From Cyanobium sp. CZS48M (lineage in GTDB: Bacteria > Cyanobacteriota > Cyanobacteriia > PCC-6307 > Cyanobiaceae), in the NCBI GenBank assembly GCA_030373145.1, contig JAUCZK010000023.1:1-43548 (forward strand): a stretch of DNA of 43,548 nt, read 5' to 3'. Of this stretch, positions 32,812-41,472 are shown piece by piece. Within the stretch, counting starts at the first letter, position 1. Each line of letters opens with the position of its first letter. Below the pieces are notes generated by a model, which saw only the letters and a list, made by a program, of their open reading frames with translations, searched no databases and was not told where the DNA came from. The position numbers were made by a program, and so were the translations under genes.

Positions 32812-33060
32812 ATGGCTCAGACCCCAACGGAGGCGCCCGCCCCGAAGGCGGCTCCCATCAAGAAAGGCACCCTGGTCAAGGTCAGCAGGAGCGCCTACTT
32901 GGGCAGCCTGGAAGCGGCCGCCAGCGATCCCACCCCGCCCGACTACCTGTTTGAGGGCCCCGGCGAAGTGCTCGCTCTCAACGGCGACTTTGCCCAGTTG
33001 CGTTGGCGCCGGCCGGTGCCGGACGTGTGGCTGCGGCTCGACCAGCTCGAAGCCTGCTGA
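32812..33060 (+). CDS. ndhO: NAD(P)H-quinone oxidoreductase subunit O
   Basis: 82-residue soluble subunit of the cyanobacterial/chloroplast NDH-1 complex, which transfers electrons from ferredoxin to plastoquinone in cyclic electron flow and respiration. Family features are IKKGTLVKVSRSAYLGSLEAAASD, YLFEGPGEVL, and the C-terminal LRWRRPVPDVWLRLDQLE. A Pro/Ala-rich head of 16 residues precedes the core. Monocistronic by layout. Confidence 0.96.
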   Translation: MAQTPTEAPAPKAAPIKKGTLVKVSRSAYLGSLEAAASDPTPPDYLFEGPGEVLALNGDFAQLRWRRPVPDVWLRLDQLEAC

Positions 33061-33112
33061 AGGCCACCACGCCGTTCGAGCCTGGATCCCAACTGACTTC
33101 AGAGATCGAGCT

Positions 33113-33790
33113 TCAGAGATCGAGGCGGCGGCGCTCGTCTTTGAGGCGGCTGCGCCGTTGTTTGGCCTCTCGGAGCATTTCGCGGCCATCGTGGAGATAG
33201 CTGTCCACATACCCCATGGTGTAGCGCTCCAGCTCCAGCAGGGCGTCCTGAACCTGGCTGAGGCAGTGGTAGAGGCTGAGACCAAACCCGCGGGCCTCGC
33301 TCGGGCAGGGCTGTGAGCGGTAGAGGGTCTCCACCTTGTCCATGCGGCTTTTACTCTGCTCCAGGTAGGCGCAGAACGCCTCCATCAGTCTGTCGTCGTA
33401 GGGGTCGGCGGCGAGGGCGCGCCACTGGCTGGGGAAGGGGTTGATCACCTGGGCCAGCAAACGATCGATCGGCCCGTACACCTGCTGCAACCAGCCGAGC
33501 AGGGCACTGTCCCGGTTCTGGCCGCGATGGGCTGGGGTAGCGACGCTGGAGCCAGCTCGCCCGCTTCGGCGTGGGGTCTGGCGGCTGAGGTCATAGCTGC
33601 GGCGGCGCTCGCCATCCCTGAGCACGTCCCAGGCGGCATTGATGGCCAGGATGGCCGTGTCATCACCACCGGCATCGGGATGGTGCTGCTTGACCAGGGC
33701 GCGGTAGGCCGCCTTGATCTGATCCGCCCCCGCCGTGGCCGGGACGCCCAGGACGGCATAGAAATCGCTGCTGGCCAAGGCTGCCTTCAT
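33113..33790 (-). CDS. J-domain protein (class C co-chaperone)
   Basis: 225-residue protein with an N-terminal J domain (residues about 9-70): DFYAVLGV, IKAAYRALVKQHHPDAG with the HPD motif at 37-39, and LRDGERRRSYD. No Gly/Phe or zinc-finger region follows; the remainder is charged, helical and ends ERRRLDL. J proteins stimulate the ATPase of an Hsp70 (DnaK) partner; the client is unknown. It lies downstream of porin 1 but a terminator separates them. Confidence 0.94.
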   Translation of the reverse strand: MKAALASSDFYAVLGVPATAGADQIKAAYRALVKQHHPDAGGDDTAILAINAAWDVLRDGERRRSYDLSRQTPRRSGRAGSSVATPAHRGQNRDSALLGWLQQVYGPIDRLLAQVINPFPSQWRALAADPYDDRLMEAFCAYLEQSKSRMDKVETLYRSQPCPSEARGFGLSLYHCLSQVQDALLELERYTMGYVDSYLHDGREMLREAKQRRSRLKDERRRLDL

Positions 33791-33841
33791 GGGGGGTGAT
33801 GGCGGCTGGAGCCATCATGGCAAGGGCTCCAGCCAGCCATG

Positions 33842-33863
33842 AAAAAGCCCCCTGACGGGGGCT
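33842..33863 (-). terminator. Rho-independent terminator of porin 1
   Basis: On the minus strand: AGCCCCC, loop GTCA, GGGGGCT, then Ts. A perfect seven-pair stem 39 bases after the stop of the porin at 33902, separating it from the J-domain gene. Confidence 0.9.
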
Positions 33864-33901
33864 GGGTGGTGCGAGGAGGTGGTGGCGTTTGAACTGACGG
33901 A

Positions 33902-35590
33902 TCAGAACTTGAAGGTGGTCTGCACGAGGCCGCCAAAGTTGCTGAAGCTGTTGTCGTAGCCGGTGAGCTGACCCAAGGGACGGCTCAGGTAGAAGATCGC
34001 CGGGGTAACGGCGATGTTGTCGGTGACCTGGAACTTGTACCACCACTCCCAGACGTAGTTGCCATCGGCCGGGGTGGTGTTGCCGGAGTTGCTGCTGCCA
34101 CGCGAGAGGGCCGTGGCGAAGACGGGCTGACCGACGGCCATACCGGCGGCATTGCCCTTGCCGAACAGGTCGTTCCACTGCAGACCGACGAACCAGCTCT
34201 GGCTCTCAGTCACATAGGGATCGACAAATTCAATGCCCAGCGCATTGTTTTCGTTGCCGGAGAGGCTGTTGAGGCCCCAGCCCAGGCTGACCGAAGGCAT
34301 CCAGCCGCTGTTCTTGGGCTGCCAGTAAGCGTTTGCGGCAAAGTTGTTGGATTCACCGGTGGTCAGGAACCAGCTGTTGCTGGCAACGAAATTCGTACCC
34401 CGACGGAAGTTGGTGGCTTGCTGGCCGTAGCGGTAGGCCAACGACACGTTCCACTGGGGAGCCGTGTAGTTCAGCTGGGCCAGAAAGTTGCCGCGGGCAC
34501 AGTCGGTGCCGATGCCGCCTTCGCTGCTGGAGCAGGTGTTGTCATTGCCATCAAACGCCTGGCCAGCAAATCCCTGCTGGGCCACGTAACTGGCACCAAA
34601 ACTGAAGGCGCCCTGTCCTTTCTTGACGTTCTGCTTCCAGATACCGGCCAGCATCGAGCCGGTGGCTTTGTTGTAGACACCGGGGGCGCCATTGAGGGAG
34701 AAGAGATCAAGGATCCGATCCCCTTTACCGCTGCCATAGACCGAAGGAGTGACGGCCAGGGCCTCCGTGTTGCGGGCCTTGGGACCGACGACAAAGGTGA
34801 AGTCACGACCGACCGGGAAGCGGTAGTAGAGACGATCAACGCCGATCGAGTCGGTGCCGCCGATGCCATTGCTGGCCACATCCAGAGCCGTGAGGTTAAC
34901 CCCGTTGCCGTTAAAGGCGTTATCGAAGTTACCCGATCGCAGGCGGGTGTAGAGCAGATCCTTACCGGTGAAGCTGGTGAGCAGGTTCAGCCGCAGGTCG
35001 TAGCTGAAGGTGGTGGCACCATACAGCTGATTATATCTTTCAGCAGCATCACGGCTGCCGAATGTTGGCGAAGCGCCGAAGACACCTGCATTGGTGCCGT
35101 CACCACTGGCGGTGACGGCACCCACCACGAAGGTGGCCTGACCTTGAAGTTTGGTGGTGGTTGAGAACTGGGTCGCCTCCAACTCACCAACCTTGGCTTC
35201 GAGGTTGTCGACGCGGCCACGCAGGATGGCGAGCTCCTTCTCGAACTCCTTGAGCAGACGGCGCAGCTCATCGGTCACTTCAGTGATCCGATCAAGGCAG
35301 GCATTCAGCAGAGCAGCAGCTTCCCAACGGCTGAGCGGCTGCTTGCCGCGGAAGGTGCCATCGGGATAACCGGCAACGCAGCCGTAGCGCTCGATCAGGT
35401 TGGAGAGGGCCTGATAGGCCCACTCGGTGGGCTGAACATCGGAGAACTGGGTGATGCTGGTCACCTGCTCCTTCTTGTTGCCCGAATACTTCTTGATGTC
35501 GGCCAGGTTGAGATCACCGGCCGAGGCGGCCAGGGGGGCCATCAGCCCGAGGGCGACAGGCGCCAAAAGCAGACGCTGAAACAGTTTCAT
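33902..35590 (-). CDS. SLH-domain iron uptake/OprB-type porin (copy 1)
   Basis: 562-residue outer-membrane protein. A signal peptide (LLLAPVALGLMAPLAASA) is followed by one SLH domain (ITQFSDVQPTEWAYQALSNL ... RWEAAALLNACLDRI), which anchors to the peptidoglycan-linked polymer, then a coiled coil (LRRLLKEFEKELAILRGRVDNLEAKVGELE), then a beta-barrel of the OprB type ending in TTFKF with the terminal Phe. This is the SomA/SomB type, also called iron uptake porin. ATG 35590 has UGAGG five bases upstream. It is a tandem paralogue of the gene at 35903. Base composition is less GC-rich than neighbours, as expected for a highly expressed gene. Confidence 0.95.
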   Translation of the reverse strand: MKLFQRLLLAPVALGLMAPLAASAGDLNLADIKKYSGNKKEQVTSITQFSDVQPTEWAYQALSNLIERYGCVAGYPDGTFRGKQPLSRWEAAALLNACLDRITEVTDELRRLLKEFEKELAILRGRVDNLEAKVGELEATQFSTTTKLQGQATFVVGAVTASGDGTNAGVFGASPTFGSRDAAERYNQLYGATTFSYDLRLNLLTSFTGKDLLYTRLRSGNFDNAFNGNGVNLTALDVASNGIGGTDSIGVDRLYYRFPVGRDFTFVVGPKARNTEALAVTPSVYGSGKGDRILDLFSLNGAPGVYNKATGSMLAGIWKQNVKKGQGAFSFGASYVAQQGFAGQAFDGNDNTCSSSEGGIGTDCARGNFLAQLNYTAPQWNVSLAYRYGQQATNFRRGTNFVASNSWFLTTGESNNFAANAYWQPKNSGWMPSVSLGWGLNSLSGNENNALGIEFVDPYVTESQSWFVGLQWNDLFGKGNAAGMAVGQPVFATALSRGSSNSGNTTPADGNYVWEWWYKFQVTDNIAVTPAIFYLSRPLGQLTGYDNSFSNFGGLVQTTFKF

Positions 35591-35595
35591 GAGAA

Positions 35596-35612
35596 CCTCA
35601 CACCAATTGAGG
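35596..35612 (-). promoter_or_regulatory. Possible SD-sequestering hairpin before porin 1
   Basis: In the minus-strand transcript CCUCA, a 7-base loop, then UGAGG: the UGAGG arm is also the Shine-Dalgarno five bases before the porin ATG. The stem is only five pairs, so it could close only weakly. The paralogous porin at 37564 has the same SD but no complementary arm. Confidence 0.35.
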
Positions 35613-35636
35613 AATGGTCCATAAGGACACTCGCAG

Positions 35637-35642
35637 ATTGTA
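35637..35642 (-). promoter_or_regulatory. Putative -10 element of porin 1
   Basis: TACAAT on the minus strand, close to the TATAAT consensus, about 47 bases upstream of the porin ATG. It lies in an AT-richer patch. A -35 is not obvious. Confidence 0.5.
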
Positions 35643-35787
35643 TCGAAAAGGCAGATGACGTCCTTCGCCCGCGAACACATGACCAGGTGTCGACGGTCAC
35701 ATCCAAATGGTCAAAGCCGCTCTCCTGCAACGGATTTCAGCTTGTCAAACCAGGGCAGCCAGGCCATGGAGCAGCCAGGTTGAGCAC

Positions 35788-35814
35788 AAAAAAGCCGCGG
35801 TCGAAACCGCGGCT
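35788..35814 (-). terminator. Rho-independent terminator of porin 2
   Basis: Minus strand: AGCCGCGGT, loop TTCG, ACCGCGGCT followed by six Ts. Perfect nine-pair stem with a UUCG tetraloop, about 90 bases after the porin stop. Among the strongest terminators of the window. Confidence 0.95.
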
Positions 35815-35902
35815 ATTGAAGACAGGCCAGATCAAAGTGTGTGAGGAGTTGATCTGGCTGGAGAAGGAGATCAGCCGAAGCCGATCAGGTGATCAGCAAC
35901 GA

Positions 35903-37564
35903 TCAGAACTTGAAGGTGGTCTTGACCAGGCCACCGAAGTTGTCGAACCCATCGGAGTTGCTATTACCCTTCTGGAGCTGACCCACGGGTCTGCTGAGAT
36001 AGAAGATTGCAGGGGTGATCGAGATGTTGTCGGTCACCTGGAACTTGTACCACCACTCCCAGGCATAGTTGCCATCATTGGGCGAATCGAGTGAATTGAG
36101 CTCTTCGAAGTCGCTGTCATTACCACCTGACTGGGTCAGCATTGTTGCCTGACCGACCGCCATACCCAAGGAATTACCCTTGATGAAGACGTCGGACCAC
36201 TGCAGACCCACATACCAGGATTGGGTCTGGGCACCATCGATGACATCGAAAGTGTCGGAGCTATGGGCGTTGAGACCCCAGCCTGCACTGACCGAAGGAA
36301 GCCAACCAGAGTTGGAGGGCTGCCAGTAACCGCTGATGCCAACCGAGTTGACGCTATCAGAGAGGCCGTAGGCGATGTTTGCAACGGGGGTGCCGTTACC
36401 GCCGTAGAGGCCAGCCAGACCACCCTGGGGGGTGGTGTAGGTGTAGGCGGCAGCGATACCGAAGTTCTCGTTGTTCCAGGCGATCTGGGCGGTACCGGTC
36501 TGGGCGGAACCATCGGTGCCGATGCCACCGATGTTGGGGTTACCGACGTTGCCGTTGACGGCCACGTAGTTGGCGCTGATGCTGAAGCCGCCGCTCTTCC
36601 ACCAGAGACCACCACCGGAGCCGAGGGTCAGGGGGTAAGCGCCGGGAGCGCCGCCGTAGGTGAAGATGTCAAGAACGGTGTCAGCGGGGTATACGCTGGG
36701 CCAGAAGGCCAGCATGTCGTCCTGACGGACCTTGGCGCCCACCGTGGCGGTGAAGCTCTTGCCCAGGGGGAACTGGTAGAAGAGACGGTTGACTTCAATG
36801 GAATCGGCACCGCTGGCGCCCTCGAAGGCCACCTCAAAAGCGTTCAGGCCCACCAGGTTGTCAGGGTTGGCTGCGCCCCAGGGGCTGGAGCCGAAGTTGC
36901 CGGCGCGCAGACGGGTGCGCAGCAGGTCTTTGCCGGTGAAGCTGGTGTCGAGGTAGAGGTCGAGGTTGTAGTTGAAGGCCGTGGCACCCTGCTGAGCCGC
37001 AGCGGCATCAGAGAATTTTTCTCCTGGAAACACTTTCCCGCCAAGGAGAAGGGATTCACCCAGGGTGGCTTTGGCATCGCCGCTGTAGTTGTTGGCGCCG
37101 ATGGTGAAGGTGGCCACACCACGCAGCTTGGTGGTGGTGGAGAACTGGTTCGCTTCCAGTTCACCAACTTTCGCTTCGAGGTTGTCGACGCGACCGCGCA
37201 GGATCGCGAGCTCCTTCTCGAACTCCTTGAGCAGGCGGCGCAGCTCGTCGGTCACTTCAGTGATCCGATCGAGGCAGGCGTTGAGCAGGGCAGCGGCTTC
37301 CCAGCGGCTCAGCGGCTTCTTGCCACGGAAGGTGCCATCGGGATAGCCAGCGACGCAGCCGTAGCGCTCGATCAGGTTCGAGAGCGCCTGGTAGGCCCAC
37401 TCGGTGGGCTGCACGTCGGAAAACTGGGTGATGCTGGTGACCTGATCCTCTGAGGCGGCGTACTGGTTGATGCCGTCCAGGTTCATTTCGCCGGCGGTGG
37501 CGGCCACGGGGGCCATCAGCCCGAGGGCGACAGGTGCCAGCAGCAATTGCCGGAAGAATTTCAT
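35903..37564 (-). CDS. SLH-domain iron uptake/OprB-type porin (copy 2)
   Basis: 553-residue paralogue of the gene at 33902 with the same layout: signal peptide (LLLAPVALGLMAPVAATA), SLH domain with the shared QFSDVQPTEWAYQALSNL, coiled coil, and OprB-like barrel ending KTTFKF. The region from the SLH domain through the coiled coil is almost identical in protein and, by eye, about 90% identical in DNA between copies, while the barrels diverge (loops and strands differ strongly). Role: passive diffusion of small solutes, possibly iron. SD UGAGG precedes ATG 37564; own terminator at 35788. Copies may differ in solute preference or expression. Confidence 0.95.
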   Translation of the reverse strand: MKFFRQLLLAPVALGLMAPVAATAGEMNLDGINQYAASEDQVTSITQFSDVQPTEWAYQALSNLIERYGCVAGYPDGTFRGKKPLSRWEAAALLNACLDRITEVTDELRRLLKEFEKELAILRGRVDNLEAKVGELEANQFSTTTKLRGVATFTIGANNYSGDAKATLGESLLLGGKVFPGEKFSDAAAAQQGATAFNYNLDLYLDTSFTGKDLLRTRLRAGNFGSSPWGAANPDNLVGLNAFEVAFEGASGADSIEVNRLFYQFPLGKSFTATVGAKVRQDDMLAFWPSVYPADTVLDIFTYGGAPGAYPLTLGSGGGLWWKSGGFSISANYVAVNGNVGNPNIGGIGTDGSAQTGTAQIAWNNENFGIAAAYTYTTPQGGLAGLYGGNGTPVANIAYGLSDSVNSVGISGYWQPSNSGWLPSVSAGWGLNAHSSDTFDVIDGAQTQSWYVGLQWSDVFIKGNSLGMAVGQATMLTQSGGNDSDFEELNSLDSPNDGNYAWEWWYKFQVTDNISITPAIFYLSRPVGQLQKGNSNSDGFDNFGGLVKTTFKF

Positions 37565-37767
37565 GGGGTCCTCACACAAGTTGGCGCGATGCGCCTGCAT
37601 GAAGAATCACCCCCAGCCCTGCGGCCGTCGCGCCTAGATGTGACAGAACGCACAACGGCCACGGGACTGGCAGGTGGTCCAAACTGGCGCTAACCGCCGC
37701 CACGGCCCTGAACACCTGGTCCAAACGCCCCTGGCTGTGGTGGCTGGCCCTGGCCAGCCTCTGGCTG

Positions 37768-39801
37768 GTGGGCAGCCTGGCCGACCGGCTCTGGCTGCAG
37801 TTGGACCAGCGCCTGCCGGCCTGGGATCAGGCTGACTACCTCAACAGCGCCGTTGACCATGGCCGTGCCCTCGGCCTGCTGCCCGGAGGGGGTTGGCCGG
37901 GCTGGCAGGGCCTGCTGGATCTCTCCCCCAAGGTGCCGCCGCTGGCCAGCCTGGTGAACGGTTCGGTGATCGCCCTGGCCGGCGACAGCCCGGATCAGGC
38001 CAGCGCGGCCCTGGCGCTGTGGCAGGGGCTGCTGCTGCTGGTGGTGGCCTGCTGGGGGCGCCAACTGGTGTCGCCGGGGTTCGGCCTGCTGGCGGCCGCC
38101 CTCACCAGCACCACCCCGGCGCTGGTGAGCCTGCGGCTGGATTTCACCCTTGATCTTCCCCTCACAGCCACCAGCGTGCTGGCCCTGTGGCTGCTGGGAC
38201 GCTGGGCGGCCCCTGGGTCCAGGGGCGGCCGCTGGGGCCAGGCCGCCAGCGCGGCCCTGGCGCTGGCGGCGGCTGTGCTGGTGAAGCAGAGCGCTGTGCT
38301 GGTGCTGCTGCCTCCGGCCCTGTGGCTGGCCCTGCGGGGCCTGGGGCGAGCGCACCGGCGCTGGCAGGTCCTGGCCGCCGTGGTGCTGGTGCTCTCCCTG
38401 GTGCTGCCCTGGCTGCAGCACAACTGGATCACCACCATCGGCGGCACCAACCGGGCGGTGCTGGAGTCGGCCGCCCAGGAGGGCGACCCGCCGCCGTTCA
38501 GCCTGGCCAGCCTGCTCTGGTACCCGAAGCTCTGGCCCCAGCAGCTGGGACTGGTCAACAGCCTGCCTGCCCTGGCGGGGGCGCTGCTGGCCCTGGGTGC
38601 CGCCTGGCGCCGCCGACGGGATCTGACCCAGCCCCCAGCAGCCGATCAGCCGGAGCAGACCCCAAGCGGCTGGGGCTGGAGCTGGTTGATCGCCTGCAGC
38701 CTCAGTGGCTGGCTGTTCACCAGCCTCAGCCCCAACAAGGACCCCCGCTACATCACCCCGGTGCTGCCCCTGCTGGTGCTGCTGCTGAGCTGGGGCTGGT
38801 GGCAGCTGGGGGAGGCCCTGCGCAGGAAGGGCTGGGGGCACGTCAGCTGGGGCGCCCTGGCCGTGGGGCTGGCGGCCAGTGCCGGCAGCGCGGTGGCCGC
38901 CCAGGCCAGCGAGATCCGCTGGCAGCCCCGTTCACCCCTGCCAGCTGTGATGGACGCCATGCGCCAGCAGGTGGGTGATCAGCCCCGCACCCTGGTGGTG
39001 CTCCCCAATGCCGCCGAACTCAACGAGCACACCGCCACGGTGTACGGACAGGCCCGGGGAGGGCAGATCGTGGGGCGGCAGCTGGGCCGGCAACCCAGGG
39101 AACGGCAGCTGGTGCTGGATCAGGCCGAGTGGATCCTGCTCACCACCGGCAAAGCCGGCATGCGGCGGGACGCCTCACGGGAGCTGGCCAGGGAGATCCG
39201 TCAGGACCCCCGCTTCCGGCTGGTGGGCCGCTGGCCCTGGAGCGATGGCGAGCCCGTGGAGCTGTGGACCCGCCGCCAGCCCGTGGCCGCCAGCGCCCGC
39301 TTCGATCGTCGCTTCATTGAGCTGGCCGCTGGCCTGGAGCGCGGTCCGGCCGCTCTGGGGGCGGTGTTCGAGGCCATCGGCCCCCAGCACCAGCTGGATG
39401 GGCATTTTCTGTATCAGGGCCGGGTGATCGACTGGGCCCATCAGCGGCTGAACGCCAATCCCAGCGATCGGGACGCCCTCTGGGCCATGGCCCTGCTGGC
39501 GGTGCTGCGCAACCGTCCGCACCAGGCGGATCAGTGGTTCGCCCGCCTGCAGACCCTGGAGCCCGCCAACCCCTGGCCGCCGGCCTACCGCAGCGTGGTG
39601 CTGCTGGCCGGCTGGAATCCCTGGCGCGCCCATGCCGTGGCCAGCGCCGCGGCCCGTGGCCAGCAGGAGCCGGTGCTGCAGGCCCTCGCCGATGTCAGTG
39701 GCACCCTGCTGGCCAATCCCTTCAGCCTGCAGCGGGCGTTGCAGTCCGTTCCTGAGGCCACCCGCAGGGTGACCGACCAGCTGAAGAAGGAGCGCCCATG
39801 A
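37768..39801 (+). CDS. GT39-type membrane glycosyltransferase (first of three)
   Basis: GT-C superfamily protein with about 10 membrane segments. After the first segment comes the acidic loop motif PAWDQADYLNS typical of GT39 enzymes that take sugar from polyprenyl-phosphate donors; NKDPRYITPVLPLL lies in the later membrane half. The last 250 residues are soluble and contain TPR-like helices (ALLAVLRNRPHQADQWFARL). GTG 37768 is the only conventional in-frame start after the stop at 37600-37602, but it would remove half of TM1; codons for a complete TM1 (WLWWLALASLWLV) continue upstream, with AGGTGG placed six bases before CTG 37684. The true start is therefore probably upstream. The 3' end overlaps the next gene (ATGA). 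Confidence 0.85.
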   Translation: MGSLADRLWLQLDQRLPAWDQADYLNSAVDHGRALGLLPGGGWPGWQGLLDLSPKVPPLASLVNGSVIALAGDSPDQASAALALWQGLLLLVVACWGRQLVSPGFGLLAAALTSTTPALVSLRLDFTLDLPLTATSVLALWLLGRWAAPGSRGGRWGQAASAALALAAAVLVKQSAVLVLLPPALWLALRGLGRAHRRWQVLAAVVLVLSLVLPWLQHNWITTIGGTNRAVLESAAQEGDPPPFSLASLLWYPKLWPQQLGLVNSLPALAGALLALGAAWRRRRDLTQPPAADQPEQTPSGWGWSWLIACSLSGWLFTSLSPNKDPRYITPVLPLLVLLLSWGWWQLGEALRRKGWGHVSWGALAVGLAASAGSAVAAQASEIRWQPRSPLPAVMDAMRQQVGDQPRTLVVLPNAAELNEHTATVYGQARGGQIVGRQLGRQPRERQLVLDQAEWILLTTGKAGMRRDASRELAREIRQDPRFRLVGRWPWSDGEPVELWTRRQPVAASARFDRRFIELAAGLERGPAALGAVFEAIGPQHQLDGHFLYQGRVIDWAHQRLNANPSDRDALWAMALLAVLRNRPHQADQWFARLQTLEPANPWPPAYRSVVLLAGWNPWRAHAVASAAARGQQEPVLQALADVSGTLLANPFSLQRALQSVPEATRRVTDQLKKERP

Positions 39802-41450
39802 GGGTGGGTCGCCTGCTGCTCGGGCTCTGGGCCGTGGCCCTGGTGCTCGCCCTGGCGGGTCTGGGCAACGTGCCCCTGCGCGACTGGGATGAGGGCATCG
39901 TGGCGCGGGTGGCCCTCGAAACCAGCCAGGCGCCCTGGCCCGACACCCTGCTGCCGACGTTCTGGGGATCCACCTATCTGAACAAACCTCCGGGACTGCA
40001 CTGGCTGATCGCAGGCGTGATCCAGCTCTGGCGCGCCCTCAGCGGCGAGGCCACCGCCCTGCCCCCGGAGTGGCTGATCCGGCTGGTGCCGGCGCTGGTT
40101 TCGAGCCTGCTGGTGCCGCTGATCGGCGCGATTCAGCTGCGCCTGCGGCCCAGCCAGCCCCAGGCCGCCGTGGCAGCGGCAGCCATTGCCCTCACCCTGA
40201 TGCCCCTGGTCCGCCACGGCCGGCTGGCCATGCTCGATGGGGCCCAGCTCACGGCGATGGCCCTGCTCTGGCTGGGGCTGCTGCTGGCTGGGCCCCGACC
40301 TCGGGCGGCCCTCTCGGGCGGCCTGATCGCTGGGGCCGGGGGCAGTGCCCTGCTGCTGCTGAAGGCTCCGGTGGTGGTGCCGGTGCTGGCCACGGGGCTG
40401 CTGCTGCGCTGGCTCGATCGTGATCTGGATCGGCGCGCCTGGCTGCGCCTGGGCCTAGGCCTGGGCCTCGGGCTCTCACTGGGCCTGGCCTGGCACGGCT
40501 GGCATGGGCTGCAACGGGGCCTGGAGGCCCTGCTGATGTGGGGCGGCCAGGGGCTGCTGCGTTTCACCACCACGGTGGAGGAGCACCACGGCGGTCCGCT
40601 CGAGCCGCTGCTGGAGGTGCTGGAGGGGGGGTGGCCCTGGCTGCCCCTCTGGCCGATCGGTCTGGGGCTGGCCTGGCGGGACCGGCGGCAACCGGCCGGA
40701 CGCTGGAGCCTGGGCCTGAGCCTTGCCGCCACCCTCACCGTGCTGCCGATGAAGACCCAGCTGCCCTGGTACAGCCTGCTGCTCTGGCCACCCTTCTGCC
40801 TGATCTGCGGGCCGGTCCTGGCCCGCCTGGTGGAGGCACCCCGCCCCCGGCGCCTGCTGAGGCCGCTGCCCTGGTTCTGGGCCGCTCTGGGGGGGGTGCT
40901 GGTGGTGGCGTCCCTGCTGGCGCCATCGCCGCTGCGCTGGCTGCCCCTGCCGGCGGGGCTGGGGCTGCTGCTTGGGGGAATCAACCTGAGCCGGCCGGCC
41001 CAGGGTCGACGACGGCTGGGGTTGGCACTGTTGCTGCTCGGTTGGAGCGCATCGCTGCTGCTGTTTGTGCTGAGCCCGCTCTGGAACTGGGAGCTCAACG
41101 AAACCTGGTCGGTGCTGCCCGCCGCTGAGCTGGCCCGAAGCGCCGGTGATGGGGGCGCTTCGGCCGAGCTACCGATCCACATGCCCGGCCATCAGGGGCA
41201 GCGCCCCAGCCTGCGCTGGTATGCCGAGCGGGAGATCTTCAACCTGCCCGACAGCCCCCGCGACCACTGGCCGAAGCGTTTCCGGGTGCTGCTGCGCCCC
41301 TCCGACGGCATCGGCAGGCTCGAGGCCGGCAACCCCAGGCGCCTGCGGCTGCAGGATGCCAGCTGTGACCTGGAGGCCCGCGGTGGCGACAGCTGGCAAC
41401 GCTGGATCTGCTCAGGAGGAGCCCAAGCTCCCGCCGTCCAGACCCCCTGA
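39798..41450 (+). CDS. ArnT-like GT39 glycosyltransferase (second of three)
   Basis: 550-residue GT-C membrane protein with about 12 hydrophobic segments. After TM1 it has LRDWDEGIVARVALE, the acidic catalytic-loop motif of ArnT/PMT-type enzymes, and LNKPPGLHWLIAG, the second typical loop. KTQLPWYSLLLWP is the later conserved segment. ArnT transfers aminoarabinose from undecaprenyl phosphate to lipid A; here donor and acceptor are unknown. The C-terminal domain of about 100 residues is periplasmic. Coupled to the first gene by a 4-base overlap and followed 22 bases later by the DUF2079 gene. Confidence 0.92.
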   Translation: MRVGRLLLGLWAVALVLALAGLGNVPLRDWDEGIVARVALETSQAPWPDTLLPTFWGSTYLNKPPGLHWLIAGVIQLWRALSGEATALPPEWLIRLVPALVSSLLVPLIGAIQLRLRPSQPQAAVAAAAIALTLMPLVRHGRLAMLDGAQLTAMALLWLGLLLAGPRPRAALSGGLIAGAGGSALLLLKAPVVVPVLATGLLLRWLDRDLDRRAWLRLGLGLGLGLSLGLAWHGWHGLQRGLEALLMWGGQGLLRFTTTVEEHHGGPLEPLLEVLEGGWPWLPLWPIGLGLAWRDRRQPAGRWSLGLSLAATLTVLPMKTQLPWYSLLLWPPFCLICGPVLARLVEAPRPRRLLRPLPWFWAALGGVLVVASLLAPSPLRWLPLPAGLGLLLGGINLSRPAQGRRRLGLALLLLGWSASLLLFVLSPLWNWELNETWSVLPAAELARSAGDGGASAELPIHMPGHQGQRPSLRWYAEREIFNLPDSPRDHWPKRFRVLLRPSDGIGRLEAGNPRRLRLQDASCDLEARGGDSWQRWICSGGAQAPAVQTP

Positions 41451-41472
41451 GCAGCCGCGGGCCCAGCAGGCG

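Larger units (their letters stand above)
35591..35902 (-). other. Intergenic region between the tandem porins
   Basis: 312 bases without a gene I can support. Reading on the minus strand it holds, in order, the 3' UTR of porin 2 (about 90 bases), that gene's terminator at 35788-35814, about 145 bases of unassigned sequence, and the promoter and 5' leader of porin 1. No small-RNA signal is evident, though a processed 3'-UTR RNA cannot be excluded. Confidence 0.6.

Noticed and set aside
41146-41472. N-terminal extension of the DUF2079 protein
   Set aside because: Arg/Pro/Ala/Cys-rich sequence that is a frame-shadow of the preceding glycosyltransferase.
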